From Caulobacter sp. NIBR1757 (lineage in GTDB: Bacteria; Pseudomonadota; Alphaproteobacteria; Caulobacterales; Caulobacteraceae), in NCBI RefSeq assembly GCF_027912495.1, contig NZ_CP115463.1, positions 372,001-436,000 of the forward strand: a DNA stretch of 64,000 bases, read 5' to 3'. The notes under the pieces are model-generated. The model saw nothing but the letters and a program-made list of their open reading frames with translations, searched no databases and had not been told where the DNA came from. The position numbers were made by a program, and so were the translations under genes. This document shows positions 14,949 through 24,480 of the stretch, piece by piece (position 1 is the stretch's first letter; each line of letters opens with the position of its first letter).

Positions 14949-15419
14949 ATGCTCTGGCGCCGCGCCGTCGAACCCTTCGCCCGTCCCTTCGTCTTCGCCT
15001 GGTTCAAGCTGGCGCGCGGCCTGACGCTTGGGGTGCGCGGCATCGTGCTGGACAGCGAGGGCCGCGTCCTGCTCATCGAGCACACTTATGTCGAGGGATG
15101 GCACCTGCCCGGCGGCGGCGTCGAGAAGGCCGAGACGGCCGAGACCGCCCTGGCCCGCGAACTTGTCGAGGAGGCGGGGGTGCGGCTGACCGGGCCGCCG
15201 AGGCTGGTCTCGATCCACTCCAACCATGCGCACCATCCGAACGACCATGTGCTGACCTACCTGTGCCCGGCCTGGGAGCCATGCCCGGCGACCTCGAAGG
15301 GCGAGATCGCGCAGGTGGGGTGGTTCGCCCTGGACGCCCTGCCGGACACGCTGCGGCCGGGCCATCGACGGCGGATCGAGGAGGCCCTTCTGAGCGCCGA
15401 GTTGGCGCCGGTGTGGTGA
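14949..15419 (+). CDS. NUDIX hydrolase
   Basis: A 156-residue NUDIX enzyme, hydrolysing a nucleoside diphosphate linked to another group. The complete NUDIX box is visible: GGVEKAETAETALARELVEEAG, fitting G-x5-E-x7-REU-x-EE-x-G-U. ATG at 14949 (MLWRRAVEPFARPF) is chosen over an in-frame start 99 bp upstream that would overlap the divergent promoter region. The N-terminal WFKLARGLTLGVRGIVLD is typical of NUDIX proteins with a membrane-proximal helix. Substrate not predictable. Confidence 0.88.
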   Translation: MLWRRAVEPFARPFVFAWFKLARGLTLGVRGIVLDSEGRVLLIEHTYVEGWHLPGGGVEKAETAETALARELVEEAGVRLTGPPRLVSIHSNHAHHPNDHVLTYLCPAWEPCPATSKGEIAQVGWFALDALPDTLRPGHRRRIEEALLSAELAPVW

Positions 15420-15441
15420 GGGCTGAGAAATCAGCGGATTC

Positions 15442-15475
15442 AAACTCTCCCCCCACTTTCGCGGGGGGAGAGTTG
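15442..15475. terminator. Palindrome after the NUDIX gene
   Basis: AACTCTCCCCCC and GGGGGGAGAGTT form a 12-bp stem with a short loop. An almost identical hairpin is at 30666-30700, so it is a repeated element. It could end the NUDIX transcript, but no T-run follows. Confidence 0.5.
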
Positions 15476-15530
15476 ATGTTGCGCGCGCCGGCGGGCTTAC
15501 TGGCCGCAAAACAATACAGGGAGCCTCGCC

Positions 15531-16478
15531 ATGTCCTGGATCGCAACCTCGGCCTTCTCGAAGATCGCGGTGGGCATCGACCGGCCTGAGGATGTGGTCG
15601 TCGGCAAGGATGGGCGCGTCTTTGCCTCCGACCACCAGTGCGCGGTGGCCGAGATCCACCCGGACGGCAGCTTCACCCGCATGGGTCCGGCCGGCGGCGC
15701 GCCCAACGGCATCAACATGGACCCCCAGGGCCGCATCCTGATCGCCAATTTCGGCATCTACGACCGCGTCGAGGGGCCCCTGCAGCGCTTCGACCCGGCC
15801 ACCGGAAGCCACGAGACCCTGCTGGCCGAAGTCGGCGGCAAGCGGCTGACCAGCTGCAACTATCCGGTCATGGACCGGGCCGGGAACATCTGGTGCGCCA
15901 ACTCCACCCACGCCGAGACCTGGCCCCAGGCCCTGGACGGCCGCACCGACGGCTTCATCTTCGTGCTGCGTCCGGACGGCAGTTCGGAGATCGTCGCCGA
16001 GGGCCTGAAGTTTCCCAACGGCATGGCGCTGAGCGCGGACGACAAGACCCTCTACTGCGCCCAGACCAGCGGCGCCGACGTCCTGGCCTTCGACATCCTG
16101 CCCGGCGGCAAGCTTGGCCCCGGCCGGCGTTATGGCCCCATCCTCGGGCGGTTGATGGGGCCGGGAGACGATGTGGTCGCGGCCGCGGCGGCGGCCCAGC
16201 ACCACGACGATCTCGGCTACACCGACGGCGTCGGCCTGGACGCCGAGGGCAACCTCTGGGTCTGCCTGCCGGCCGCCAACAAGGTCGTGGCCATCAGCCC
16301 CTCGGGCCAGGTCGAGACCGTCTGCCACGACCCCTCCGGCGCCCTGATCAACCACCCGACCAACATCACCTGGGGCGGGGACGACCTGCGCGACCTCTAC
16401 ATCGGCTCGATCCGCGCCGACTATGTGCTCAAGGCCCGCTCGCCCGTGCCGGGCCTGGCGATGATCCACCAGCGATAG
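15531..16478 (+). CDS. SMP-30/gluconolactonase-family protein
   Basis: A 315-residue six-bladed beta-propeller of the SMP-30/gluconolaconase/LRE family, probably a lactone hydrolase. Visible features are the blade-like repeats GKDGRVFASDH, MDPQGRILIANFG, MDRAGNIWCANST, LSADDKTLYCAQT and LDAEGNLWVCLPA. Acidic and asparagine residues for calcium binding appear in GGAPNGINMD, FPNGMALS and YTDGVGLD. It stands alone after a palindrome, with a GGGAGCC ribosome site upstream of ATG 15531. No signal peptide, so it is cytoplasmic. Substrate unknown. Confidence 0.85.
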   Translation: MSWIATSAFSKIAVGIDRPEDVVVGKDGRVFASDHQCAVAEIHPDGSFTRMGPAGGAPNGINMDPQGRILIANFGIYDRVEGPLQRFDPATGSHETLLAEVGGKRLTSCNYPVMDRAGNIWCANSTHAETWPQALDGRTDGFIFVLRPDGSSEIVAEGLKFPNGMALSADDKTLYCAQTSGADVLAFDILPGGKLGPGRRYGPILGRLMGPGDDVVAAAAAAQHHDDLGYTDGVGLDAEGNLWVCLPAANKVVAISPSGQVETVCHDPSGALINHPTNITWGGDDLRDLYIGSIRADYVLKARSPVPGLAMIHQR

Positions 16479-16553
16479 GCGAAGTCGGCTCTTCCAGCGT
16501 CGGCGCCAATCCGTCTAGGTTGTCAGCCGCCGACGCCGGTCGGGCGGGGGACG

Positions 16554-17759
16554 ATGAGCAGAGTGAGTGTGGGTTTGCAGTCCGACAATCCCGGCTTGGA
16601 GCCGCTGGCCTACCACCGGCAGGTGGTCGCCTATCTGAAGGCGGCGGAGCCGGCCGTCTGGGCCTGGGCTTCCTCGCTTGGCGTCCAGGAACAGCATGCG
16701 CGGGAACTGCGCGCCGACCTGCTGCGCGAGACCTATCGGCTGACGCCCGACAGCCATGGCCCGGTCTATGCCGCCTGCGAGACGGTCATGGCGCGCCTCG
16801 GCCTTTCCGCCGAAACCACGCTCTATCAGGCCGGCGACGGCGCCATGAACGCCCAGCTGCGGTTCCTGCCGGGCGAGGCCCATGTGGTCTTCCACGGGCC
16901 GGTGCTCGAGCGGCTGGACGAGGGCGAGCTGGCCGCCCTGCTGGGGCATGAGCTGTCCCACTACGGCCTGTGGTCCGCCGACGGCGGCGACTTCCACACC
17001 GCCGCCCGCATCCTCGACCACACCCTGGCCGATCCGGGCGCCTCGCCGAGCCATATCGAGACCGCCCGGCTCTACAGCCTGCACACCGAACTGTTCGCCG
17101 ACCGGGGCGGGGCCCTGGCGGCCGGCGAGGCGGGGCCGGCGATCTCGACCCTGGTCAAGGTGCAGACGGGCCTGGCCAGTGTCGATCCGGCCGCCTATCT
17201 GGGCCAGGCGGGCGAACTGGAAGCGGCCGACGCCTCGGTCTCCCAGGCCTATTCCCACCCCGAAATCTACCTGCGGGCCCAGGCCATCGACAAATGGTGG
17301 CGGCGTGATCCGGACCTCGAGGCCTGGCTTCGGCGACGGCTGCACGGCCCGCTCAGCCTCGACCGCTTCGACCTGTCCGACCAGCAGGCGCTGACCGCCC
17401 TGACCCGCCGCTTCATCGCCCGCTTCCTGGCCGACGAAGAGCTGCAGAGCGACACCGTGCTGACCCAGGTCCGGGCCTATTTCCCCGACTGGACCGCCGC
17501 CGAGCCGGCCGCCGCCGATGACGAGCTGACCCCGGAGCGGATCGACGACAGCGTCCGCGGCTATCTGAACTACGTCATGCTCGACCTGGCCATCGCCGAT
17601 CCCGACACGCGCGACCACGCCCTTGCCCGGGCCCTGCGCCAGGCCCAGGCGATGGGCGGCAAGGACGCCTTCCTGGCCGCGCTGAAGGCCGACGCGGGCC
17701 TTCCCAAGAGCGAGATCACGTCGCTGTCGCGCGGCCTTGGCAAGGGCGGCGCCAGATGA
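16554..17759 (+). CDS. Soluble M48-family metallopeptidase (partner of DUF4011 helicase)
   Basis: A 401-residue zinc peptidase. The active site H132-ELS-H136 lies in LLGHELSHYGLW, and the third ligand is E179 in HTELFADRGG (ELFAD, the ExxxD pattern of M48). Unlike HtpX and most M48 enzymes there is no transmembrane segment or signal peptide. A C-terminal region of about 150 residues has no recognisable fold. The next gene begins inside its stop (ATGA, 4-bp overlap), so the peptidase and the giant helicase are made together. I infer a protease effector or regulator in a defence or DNA-repair operon. Confidence 0.85.
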   Translation: MSRVSVGLQSDNPGLEPLAYHRQVVAYLKAAEPAVWAWASSLGVQEQHARELRADLLRETYRLTPDSHGPVYAACETVMARLGLSAETTLYQAGDGAMNAQLRFLPGEAHVVFHGPVLERLDEGELAALLGHELSHYGLWSADGGDFHTAARILDHTLADPGASPSHIETARLYSLHTELFADRGGALAAGEAGPAISTLVKVQTGLASVDPAAYLGQAGELEAADASVSQAYSHPEIYLRAQAIDKWWRRDPDLEAWLRRRLHGPLSLDRFDLSDQQALTALTRRFIARFLADEELQSDTVLTQVRAYFPDWTAAEPAAADDELTPERIDDSVRGYLNYVMLDLAIADPDTRDHALARALRQAQAMGGKDAFLAALKADAGLPKSEITSLSRGLGKGGAR

Positions 17760-20700
17760 GCGACACGCCCCTCGACGAGCCCGTCACGCTGCGCACCGTC
17801 AGCCGCACCCAGCGTGGCCTGAAGCTGCCGACCGACGATGTGCTGTTCTGCCTGCTGCCCCTGCTGCGCCAGGTCGCCGCCCTGCACGGCCACGGCCGTG
17901 TCGCCGAGCTCGGCCCCGACAGCCTGAGCGCCGGCGCCGACGGCATCCTTGGCCTCAAGAGCCCGGACGGGCGGCTGCCGCGCCTCAACATCGACGCCGT
18001 GCGCCGGGTGCAGCCCAGCGCCGGTTCGGCCCTCAACATTGTCGGCGAGCTGCGGGTGACCATCGACGCCGAGGATGGCCAGGCGGTCGAGGACCTGCTG
18101 GCCCAGACCGATGCCGACGCCCCGGTCACAAAGCCGGTCTATCTGCCCGACCTGGCGGCTTGGGAGCATGCGCTCGGCCACCACGACGAGATCACCGACA
18201 TCTTCCAGCTGGGCCTGATCCTGGCCAGTCTCGCCTGCGGTCTCGATTTCGGCGACGAGAACGACCTCAAGGCCTTCGCCGCCCGCCGCGACAACCTGTT
18301 CAGCCTCAATGGATCGCTCAACCCGGTGATCGCCGGGGTCATCCTGGAAATGACCGCGCTCAACCGCCACCAGCGGGCCACCGACCTGAACGCCCTGATC
18401 GGCCGACTGGAAACCTGGCGCGACCAGCCCGTCGGGCTGGAGGTGCAGCGGGTGCTGGCCGCGGCCACCGGGGTTCGCAACCGTCGCACGGCGGTGCTGT
18501 CCCACCTGCGCGACCGCCTGTTCGATCTCTCGCGCCGCAACCGGCTGCTGCACTTCAAACCGACCCAGGCCAGCGTCAACCTGACGGTGGCCAGCGTGCC
18601 GATGGTGCTGCGCATCGAGAGCATCAAGCCCGAGCAGCTCTGCACCTGGGGCGGCGCCTTCGCCCAGGCCGTCACCTCGGGCAAGCCGATGGCCCTGCAG
18701 AGCTGGCTGCGCTTCGAGGACCAGCCCTATCTGCCGGGCTCCCTGGACCGGCTGATCCAGGAGACCCGCCGCGACCGGGCCGACTACGGCTTCAGCAACC
18801 TGCGGCTGGTCGTGGCCTTCCTGCGCTGGAACAATCTGAAGGAGGCGCCGGACGAGCGCATCCTCTCGCCCCTGCTCTGGCTGCCGGTGACGCTGGTCAA
18901 GAAGAAGGGGGTCCGCGACCAGTACATCCTGGAGGCCGAGGACGGCGAGGCGGAGTTCAATCCCGCCCTGCGCCATCACCTGCGTCAGCTCTACGACATC
19001 CGCCTGCCGGAGACGGTCGATCTCAATGAGGTCTCGGTCGAGCAGATCCACGCCGACCTGCAGGCCCAGATCAGGCAGTCGGAGCCGGGCGTCGAGTTGC
19101 GCCTGCAGACCAAGCCCGCCATCCAGCTGATCCACCAGAAGGCGGTGCAGCGGCTGCGCCAGTTCCAGAAGGGCCGCGGCCGCGCCGCCAGCCGCCGGGC
19201 GGCGGCGGGCAAGCCGGACTTCAGCTACGACCGGGCCGACTACCGGCCGCTGGGCCTGGCCCTGTTCCGCCAGCGGGTGCAGCCCTCGGCCCTGCCCCTG
19301 CGCGGGGCGGTGGGCGCCAGCTTCGAGTCCAATCCCCGCTACATGGTCGCCCCGGCCAGCGAGATCGAGCACGCCACCTTCAGCCTGCCGCAGGATGACG
19401 GCCACCGCTACGCCTGGGACTTCGACCTCACCCAGGTCACCCTGGCCAACCTCAACTACCGCAAGATGTCGCTGGTCCGCGACTACAGCCAGCTGGTCGA
19501 CGAGGGGACCGAGAACCCGGCCTTCGACCGCATCTTCTCGATCGAGCCCCGCGACATCGAGACCGGCGCGCCGCCGGCCATCCCCCTGGCCGAGCAGTGG
19601 AACGTCATCGCCGCCGACGCCACCCAGACCGCCGCCGTCGCCCTGTCCCGCACGGGCCGCAGCTTCATCATCCAGGGGCCGCCCGGCACCGGCAAATCCC
19701 AGACCATCACCAACCTGATCGCCGACTATGCGGCGCGGGGCAAACGGGTGCTGTTCGTCTGCGAGAAGCGGGCGGCGCTCGACGTCGTCTTCCACCGGCT
19801 GCGGCAGGCGGGCCTCGACGACCTCTGTTGCCTGATCCACGACAGCCAGACCGACAAGAAGGCCTTCGTCCTCAATCTCAAGGACAGCTATGAGCGCTGG
19901 ACCAAGGGCGGCGACCGGCGTGAACGCCTGTTGCAGGGACGCGGCGCCACGGTTGACCGCCTGGCCGAGGCCCTGGATCGCATCGAGCGCTTCGAACAGG
20001 CCATGCGGGCCGCGCCCGAAAGCCTGGGCGGCAGCGTCCGCGCCCTGCTGCACCGGGCCATGGAACTGCCACCGCCGGACGGCGGATTGAACGCGGTCGA
20101 GCGCGAGCGGCTGCCGACCCACGGCGACTGGCGCCGTCATCGCGGCCTGATCAGCCGCCTCTACCAGCAGCTGGCCGAGCGCACGGGGTCCGCCAGCCTG
20201 GCCGCCCATCCGTTCGCGCGGCTGTCCGGCGCCCTGCTGGCCAACGATCAGGCCTTCGGAGCCATCAGCCGCCTGCTTGACGCCCTGGAAGCCCTGCTCG
20301 ACGAGCTCGATCCGGTGCTGGAGGATTCCGCCCGGCTGATCTCGGCTGACACCGGCCTGGAGGAGGCGGCCGCCCTGGCCGAAGCCTCCGCCGCCTTCGT
20401 GCAATCGGGTCTGGCCGGCCACCTGGCCCTGCTGGACCCGACCTCGACCGCCGCCGCCGATCTGCGCCAGGCGCGGGCCGGTCTTCAGGGCGTCGTCGAT
20501 CGCCAGTCCGAAACCGGCAAGGCGGTGGTTCACTGGCGCGAGCCACTGAGCCCCGACGACACCCAGTCGGCCCTGGCCATCGCCCGGCGGCTTGAGCCCT
20601 CCTTCCTGAAGGTCTTCAACCCCGGCTGGTGGAAGCTGAAGGGCGAGATCGGGCGTCGCTACGATTTCAGCCAGCATGCTGTTCAGACGCCTGTGGTGAA

Positions 20701-23203
20701 GGTGCTGGAAGGCCTCGCCGCCGACCAGGCCGCCGTCGCCGCCCTTTCGGCGGAGCGCGCCGGCCTGGCCGCCCGCTATGGGGTGCGCGATCTCGACGCC
20801 CTGCTCGCCGCCACCGACGACATCACCGCCAGGCTGCCCGGCTCGCCCCTGCTGCGCCGGCTGAAGGACCGGCTGGCGGCCGCGCCAGATCCGGCCGCCG
20901 CGGCCCGCGCCGAGGCGGCGGCGGGGCCGGCCCTGGCCAATCTCAAGGCCCGGGCGGCGACGCTCGATCTGCCGGCCGGGTTCACGCTCGGGGCCCTGGC
21001 CGAATGGGTCCGCGACATGCGCGAGGGGCTGGACGACCTCGTCGATCTCATCCCCGTGCTGGGCGAGGCGCATCGGGCCGGCCCGGCCGTCATCGGCATG
21101 CTGCAGAGCCACGACCTGCCGATGCTCCAGCTTGAGGCGCAGGTGGTCGCTGAATCCCTCGCCCGCCTGCTGCGCCGCGATCCGGAACTGGCCCGCTTCG
21201 ACGCCCGCGCCCTGGCCGAGGCCAGCCAGCGGGCCCTGCGCGCCGAACGCCGCCTGTTCGACCAGAACGCCGAGGCCGTGCGCGCCACCCTGCATCGGCA
21301 GTTTCTCGACAACGTCAAGCGCGCCGCCCTGTCCGTCACCCAGCTGGACGAGCGCGGCAAGGCGTTCAAGAAGCGCTATGCCGGCGGCCGGCGCGAGCTG
21401 GAGCATGAGTTCGGCAAGTCGATGCGCTATCGCTCGGTCCGCGAACTGGCCAGCGGCGACAGCGGCCTGGTGATCAATGATCTCAAGCCCATCTGGCTGA
21501 TGAGCCCGTTGTCGGTCTCGGACACCCTGCCGCTGGTCGGCGACCTGTTCGACGTGGTGATCTTCGACGAGGCCAGCCAGATTCCGACCGAGGAGGCTGT
21601 GCCGGCCCTGAGCCGCGCCCGCCAGGTGGTCATCGTCGGCGACGAGATGCAGCTGCCGCCGACCAGCTTCTTCAGCGCCGCCCTCGACGAGGAGGACGAA
21701 CAGGTGGCGGCCGAGGAAGACGGTGAGCGAATCACCATCAGCCTCGACGCCGACAGCCTGCTCAGCCAGTCGGCCCGCAACCTGCCGGCCACCCTGCTGG
21801 CCTGGCACTACCGCAGCCGCTACGAAAGCCTGATCAGCTTCTCCAACGCCGCCTTCTACGAGGGCCGGCTGATCACCATCCCGGACCGCGACACCGGGCT
21901 GGAAGCCGGCGAGACATCGTCCCTGCGCTCGGACGACGAGGCGGCGGCGGCGCGCGGCGCGGATGCGCTGATGGCGCGGCCGCTGAGCTACCATCGCATC
22001 GAGGACGGGGTGTATCTGGCGCGCGGCAACCAGCCTGAGGCCCACTATATCGCCGGCCTGGTGCGCGAGCTGCTGAAGCGGGAAACCGGCCTCAGCCTGG
22101 GCATCGTCGCCTTTTCCGAGGCCCAGCAGGGCGAGATCGAGGACGCTCTCGAAGCCCTGGCCGAGGAGGACGCCGATTTCGCCGCGCGGCTGGAGCGGGA
22201 GTACGTCCGCGAGGACGACGACCAGTTCAACGGCCTGTTCGTCAAGAACCTGGAGAATGTGCAGGGCGACGAGCGGGACATCATCCTGCTCAGCATCTGC
22301 TATGCCCCGGGTCCCGACGGCCGCATGCTGATGAACTTCGGGCCCATCAACCAGCGCGGCGGCGAGAAGCGGCTGAACGTCATCTTCAGCCGCGCCAAGC
22401 ACCGCATGGCGGTGATCTCGACCATCGGCGCCGAGGCCATCACCAACACCCACAACGACGGCGCCGCCGCCCTGAAGGCCTTCCTGTCCTACGCCGAGGC
22501 CAGCGCCCGGGGCGAGGCGGACCGGTCCCAGAGCGTGCTGGCCGCCCTCAATCCCGGGGCGCGCGACGCCTTCGCCCTGGACGCCCCGGCCGATGTCTAC
22601 CGGGCGGGTCTGGCGCGGGCCCTGCGGCGCCGGGGCCATGCGGTCGACGAGCATGTCGGCCGCTCGCAGTTCCGCTGCGACCTGGCCATCCGGGATCCGG
22701 CCGGCGGGGGCTATGCCCTGGGCGTCCTGCTCGACGGCGGCCCGGCCGCGGCCGGCGAGGTGCGGGAACGCTACGTCTTCCGCCCGGCCGTGCTGGCCGG
22801 CTTCGGATGGCGGCTGGTCGACATCCCGTCGGCCGACTGGGTGCGCAATCCCGAAGGTGTCATCGCCCGCATCGAGGCCCGGCTGGCCGGCCAGGACGAT
22901 CCGCCCCTTCCCGACGATGATGACGAGCCGGAGGCGGTTCAGCCCGAACCGGAAGCGCCCGCGGACGAGACGGTCGCCCGCCTGGCCGAGGGCGTGCGCG
23001 AGTTCCGCTTCCAGGAGGGCGGCTCGAACAAGTTCTGGCGTATCGGCGCCCAGGGGCTGGAGGTGACGGTCGCCTACGGCCGTATCGGGACCAAGGGCCA
23101 GGTGATGGTCAAGACCTGGGACACGCCCGAGCGCGCCCGACGCGAGGTGGACAAGCTGGTCGAGGAGAAGCTGCGCAAGGGCTACCAGGAAGTCGAGGTT
23201 TGA
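17756..23203 (+). CDS. DUF4011 / SF1 helicase / MTES_1575-type nuclease-like / WGR fusion protein
   Basis: A 1815-residue protein. Order of parts: an N-terminal unknown region; DUF4011 near residues 245-480 (RDRLFDLSRRNRLLHF); SF1 (UPF1-like) helicase motor with Walker A GPPGTGK647S and Walker B D1271-EAS followed by GDEMQLPPTSFF; motif VI-like KRLNVIFSRAKHRM; a Vsr/REase_MTES_1575-like domain at about 1610-1715; and a C-terminal WGR domain at about 1745-1813 (FWRIGAQGLEVTVAYGRIGTKGQ). DUF4011-helicase-Vsr proteins are known as the single-gene Hhe antiphage type. In the nuclease part D1642 (CDLAIRD) remains, but the usual E-C-D-G reads L-L-D-G (1658-1661), so catalysis is doubtful. A long open antisense frame across this gene is a codon-bias shadow. 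Confidence 0.88.
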   Translation: MSDTPLDEPVTLRTVSRTQRGLKLPTDDVLFCLLPLLRQVAALHGHGRVAELGPDSLSAGADGILGLKSPDGRLPRLNIDAVRRVQPSAGSALNIVGELRVTIDAEDGQAVEDLLAQTDADAPVTKPVYLPDLAAWEHALGHHDEITDIFQLGLILASLACGLDFGDENDLKAFAARRDNLFSLNGSLNPVIAGVILEMTALNRHQRATDLNALIGRLETWRDQPVGLEVQRVLAAATGVRNRRTAVLSHLRDRLFDLSRRNRLLHFKPTQASVNLTVASVPMVLRIESIKPEQLCTWGGAFAQAVTSGKPMALQSWLRFEDQPYLPGSLDRLIQETRRDRADYGFSNLRLVVAFLRWNNLKEAPDERILSPLLWLPVTLVKKKGVRDQYILEAEDGEAEFNPALRHHLRQLYDIRLPETVDLNEVSVEQIHADLQAQIRQSEPGVELRLQTKPAIQLIHQKAVQRLRQFQKGRGRAASRRAAAGKPDFSYDRADYRPLGLALFRQRVQPSALPLRGAVGASFESNPRYMVAPASEIEHATFSLPQDDGHRYAWDFDLTQVTLANLNYRKMSLVRDYSQLVDEGTENPAFDRIFSIEPRDIETGAPPAIPLAEQWNVIAADATQTAAVALSRTGRSFIIQGPPGTGKSQTITNLIADYAARGKRVLFVCEKRAALDVVFHRLRQAGLDDLCCLIHDSQTDKKAFVLNLKDSYERWTKGGDRRERLLQGRGATVDRLAEALDRIERFEQAMRAAPESLGGSVRALLHRAMELPPPDGGLNAVERERLPTHGDWRRHRGLISRLYQQLAERTGSASLAAHPFARLSGALLANDQAFGAISRLLDALEALLDELDPVLEDSARLISADTGLEEAAALAEASAAFVQSGLAGHLALLDPTSTAAADLRQARAGLQGVVDRQSETGKAVVHWREPLSPDDTQSALAIARRLEPSFLKVFNPGWWKLKGEIGRRYDFSQHAVQTPVVKVLEGLAADQAAVAALSAERAGLAARYGVRDLDALLAATDDITARLPGSPLLRRLKDRLAAAPDPAAAARAEAAAGPALANLKARAATLDLPAGFTLGALAEWVRDMREGLDDLVDLIPVLGEAHRAGPAVIGMLQSHDLPMLQLEAQVVAESLARLLRRDPELARFDARALAEASQRALRAERRLFDQNAEAVRATLHRQFLDNVKRAALSVTQLDERGKAFKKRYAGGRRELEHEFGKSMRYRSVRELASGDSGLVINDLKPIWLMSPLSVSDTLPLVGDLFDVVIFDEASQIPTEEAVPALSRARQVVIVGDEMQLPPTSFFSAALDEEDEQVAAEEDGERITISLDADSLLSQSARNLPATLLAWHYRSRYESLISFSNAAFYEGRLITIPDRDTGLEAGETSSLRSDDEAAAARGADALMARPLSYHRIEDGVYLARGNQPEAHYIAGLVRELLKRETGLSLGIVAFSEAQQGEIEDALEALAEEDADFAARLEREYVREDDDQFNGLFVKNLENVQGDERDIILLSICYAPGPDGRMLMNFGPINQRGGEKRLNVIFSRAKHRMAVISTIGAEAITNTHNDGAAALKAFLSYAEASARGEADRSQSVLAALNPGARDAFALDAPADVYRAGLARALRRRGHAVDEHVGRSQFRCDLAIRDPAGGGYALGVLLDGGPAAAGEVRERYVFRPAVLAGFGWRLVDIPSADWVRNPEGVIARIEARLAGQDDPPLPDDDDEPEAVQPEPEAPADETVARLAEGVREFRFQEGGSNKFWRIGAQGLEVTVAYGRIGTKGQVMVKTWDTPERARREVDKLVEEKLRKGYQEVEV

Positions 23204-23207
23204 TCGG

Positions 23208-23630
23208 GTGAGAGCGGTCGGGATCCTCCTCCTCACAGGTCTGTTTCTGGCGGCCGGCTGTTCGCAGCCTTCGATCGCCAATCTCTGTGAGAACACGGAG
23301 ATTAGCCGGGTCAGCAGCCCGGACGGCCGTCATGACGCCGTCCTCTTCGAGCGCAGTTGTGGCGCGACGACCGGCTTTTCGAGCCAGGTGTCCATTGTCC
23401 GTCACGCCGCAAAGGTTGACGGATCGGGCAATGTCGTGGTCCTGGATGATGATCAGGGCGCGGCGCCGGCCGCCGCCTGGGGGGGCCCGGATGTCGATCT
23501 GGGCTGGACGGCCGCGGATCAGCTGGTTGTGCGCCACCATCCGTCGGCGCGGGTGAGCGGCAGCCGGAAGATGGTCGATGGCGTGGCGATTGTCAGGGTT
23601 GCCGACCTGGAGGACCGGACGGCGCCCTGA
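23208..23630 (+). CDS. Small predicted lipoprotein
   Basis: A 140-residue protein starting with GTG at 23208, four bases after the helicase stop. The N-terminus MRAVGILLLTGLFLAAGC is a lipoprotein signal with lipobox LAAGC, so the mature protein would be lipid-anchored at Cys18. The rest contains two more cysteines (NLCENTE, ERSCGATT) that could pair, and the pattern SSPDGRHDAVLFERSCGATTGFSSQVSIV seen in small envelope proteins of unknown function. Its closeness to the helicase may only be read-through; it does not resemble a defence gene. Confidence 0.75.
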   Translation: MRAVGILLLTGLFLAAGCSQPSIANLCENTEISRVSSPDGRHDAVLFERSCGATTGFSSQVSIVRHAAKVDGSGNVVVLDDDQGAAPAAAWGGPDVDLGWTAADQLVVRHHPSARVSGSRKMVDGVAIVRVADLEDRTAP

Positions 23631-23754
23631 AGCTAAGTCCCTGACAACATTCGCAAAGCGTCCATACGTCGCATCAATGCTGCCCGGCGAGCGCCTCATT
23701 TCGAGGATACAAGCCGCCCTGCATCATCCCCCTCCCCAGAGAATTGGTCCCATA

Positions 23755-24441
23755 GTGCAGCGTAAAACTTCGAAGGGCTGGCGCTCGGCGCTGGCCCAGA
23801 CGGTCGGGCTCGTGCTCGTCTTCACCCCGGTTACCGCCCTCGCCGTGGCCGGCAAGGGCCCGCCCGGCCCCCGCGCCGGCAGCCCGATGGCCCGCCTGAT
23901 CAAGGCGGTGAACCCCAGGGCCAACCTGCCCGCCCCGATGGTCAGCAAGATCGTCTGGAGCGGCCTCGACATCGACGGCGACGGGGCCGGCGACTTCGTC
24001 AACCCGACCGGCCAGGCCCCGCGCCTGCACGACGCCTTCGGCTTTGGTGAGTTCGGCGCCTCCCGCGACGGCGGCTCCCGCCAGCATGAGGGCGTCGACT
24101 ATACCGCCCGGGCCGACCAGGCCGTGGCCGCCCCGATCAGCGGGTTCGTGACCAAGATCGGCTACGCCTACGGAGGGGACACCTCGCTGAAGTTCATCGA
24201 GATCACCAACCCGGCCCTCGGCTATGTCGCCCGCGCCTTCTACGTCGATCCCGACGTCGTGGTCGGAGACGCGGTGCGGCTGGGCCAGAGCATCGGCACG
24301 GTGGCCAGCCTGCAGTCACACTATCCCGGCATCACCGACCATGTGCACCTCGAGGTCATGAAGGCCGGTGAACGGCTCAATGCCGAGACCCTGATCGTGG
24401 CCAGGACGATCCGGGTGAAGGCCAGGTCGGCGAACGGGTAG
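23755..24441 (+). CDS. M23-family peptidase (LytM-like), exported
   Basis: A zinc endopeptidase-fold protein that probably acts on peptidoglycan in the periplasm. The LytM motifs are HEGVDYTA (H-x3-D) and HVHLEV (H-x-H). I choose GTG at 23755 because it leads directly into a signal-peptide-like stretch (VQRKTSKGWRSALAQTVGLV then LVFTPVTALAVA). An ATG at 23677 would add 26 residues before it. A DIDGDGAGDFVNPTG loop resembles a calcium-binding site. It stands alone, followed by a palindromic element. Confidence 0.8.
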   Translation: MQRKTSKGWRSALAQTVGLVLVFTPVTALAVAGKGPPGPRAGSPMARLIKAVNPRANLPAPMVSKIVWSGLDIDGDGAGDFVNPTGQAPRLHDAFGFGEFGASRDGGSRQHEGVDYTARADQAVAAPISGFVTKIGYAYGGDTSLKFIEITNPALGYVARAFYVDPDVVVGDAVRLGQSIGTVASLQSHYPGITDHVHLEVMKAGERLNAETLIVARTIRVKARSANG

Positions 24442-24480
24442 GGCCCTCTGACGTCCGGTATTGCGATCATTTTCTCTTCT

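Noticed and set aside
14748..16469. Upstream extension of the SDR frame to an 822-codon frame
   Set aside because: The extension runs antisense through the NUDIX and lactonase genes, has no domain signatures, and the SDR fold begins at the GTG at 14747.
17570..23296. A 1908-codon open frame on the minus strand opposite the DUF4011 helicase gene
   Set aside because: Its composition is low-complexity (rich in G, R, H, Q, D, V) and it mirrors the high-GC codon use of the true gene. The plus strand has clear helicase motifs.
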